DNA of 6,489 bases from positions 1-6,489 of the forward strand of contig CADBXH010000127.1 in NCBI GenBank assembly GCA_902798605.1, read 5' to 3'. The notes beneath the pieces are model-generated. The model was not told where the DNA came from. It was given only the letters and a program-made list of their open reading frames with translations, and searched no databases. Both the position numbers and the translations under genes were made by a program. Source of the stretch: an uncultured Ruminococcus sp. (GTDB lineage Bacteria > Bacillota_A > Clostridia > Oscillospirales > Acutalibacteraceae). This document shows positions 6,480 to 6,489 of this stretch, one piece after another. Position 1 is the stretch's first letter, and every line of letters starts with the position of its first letter.

Positions 6480-6489
6480 TTGTAGTGGC

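Noticed and set aside
6355..6480. 41-residue minus-strand open frame as a leader peptide for valS
   Set aside because: No ribosome site before the ATG, it covers the valS -35 and -10 boxes, and it would need an unseen upstream promoter.

Overview
The window reads as a chromosomal stretch from a Gram-positive, low-to-mid GC Firmicute, most likely a gut Clostridia/Oscillospiraceae (Ruminococcus-like) genome. The pointers are a DUF896/YnzC protein (a Firmicutes family), strong AAGGAG-type ribosome sites, consensus sigma-A promoters, and small G/C-rich intergenic palindromes of the kind I remember from such genomes. The lineage is an inference; no rRNA or other phylogenetic marker was tested.

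Layout: (1) 1-628, plus strand, the C-terminal two thirds of ilvC (class I ketol-acid reductoisomerase), cut by the window edge. (2) 689-904, plus strand, a 71-residue DUF896 protein whose stop codon lies inside a rho-independent terminator (893-930) that looks usable from both sides. (3) 999-3372, minus strand, a two-gene metal-efflux operon: an ArsR/SmtB repressor (3070-3372) and a CadA/ZntA-type P1B ATPase (999-3065). They are separated by 4 nt and driven by one near-perfect promoter (3432-3460) with a CzrA/SmtB-like operator (3400-3425) next to the expected start of transcription. The repressor has no cysteine and carries the full D-x-H-x10-H-x2-E alpha5 metal site, so zinc is the most likely signal. 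(4) 3461-3724, an intergenic stretch full of small inverted repeats, ending in the valS terminator. (5) 3725-6327, minus strand, valS (valyl-tRNA synthetase), broken: both halves are well conserved, but at about 4843-4848 roughly 30 conserved residues are missing and the frame changes. (6) 6328-6489, the valS promoter (TTGACA-17-GATAAT) with a leader of about 37 nt, too short for a T-box.

The genes do not form one system. They are three unrelated housekeeping or homeostasis units: branched-chain amino acid synthesis, zinc efflux, and tRNA charging. The points most worth attention are the internal deletion in valS, the well-defined zinc-sensing circuit, and the several families of small intergenic repeats. 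I see no mobile element, CRISPR array, RNA gene or clearly novel multi-gene system.
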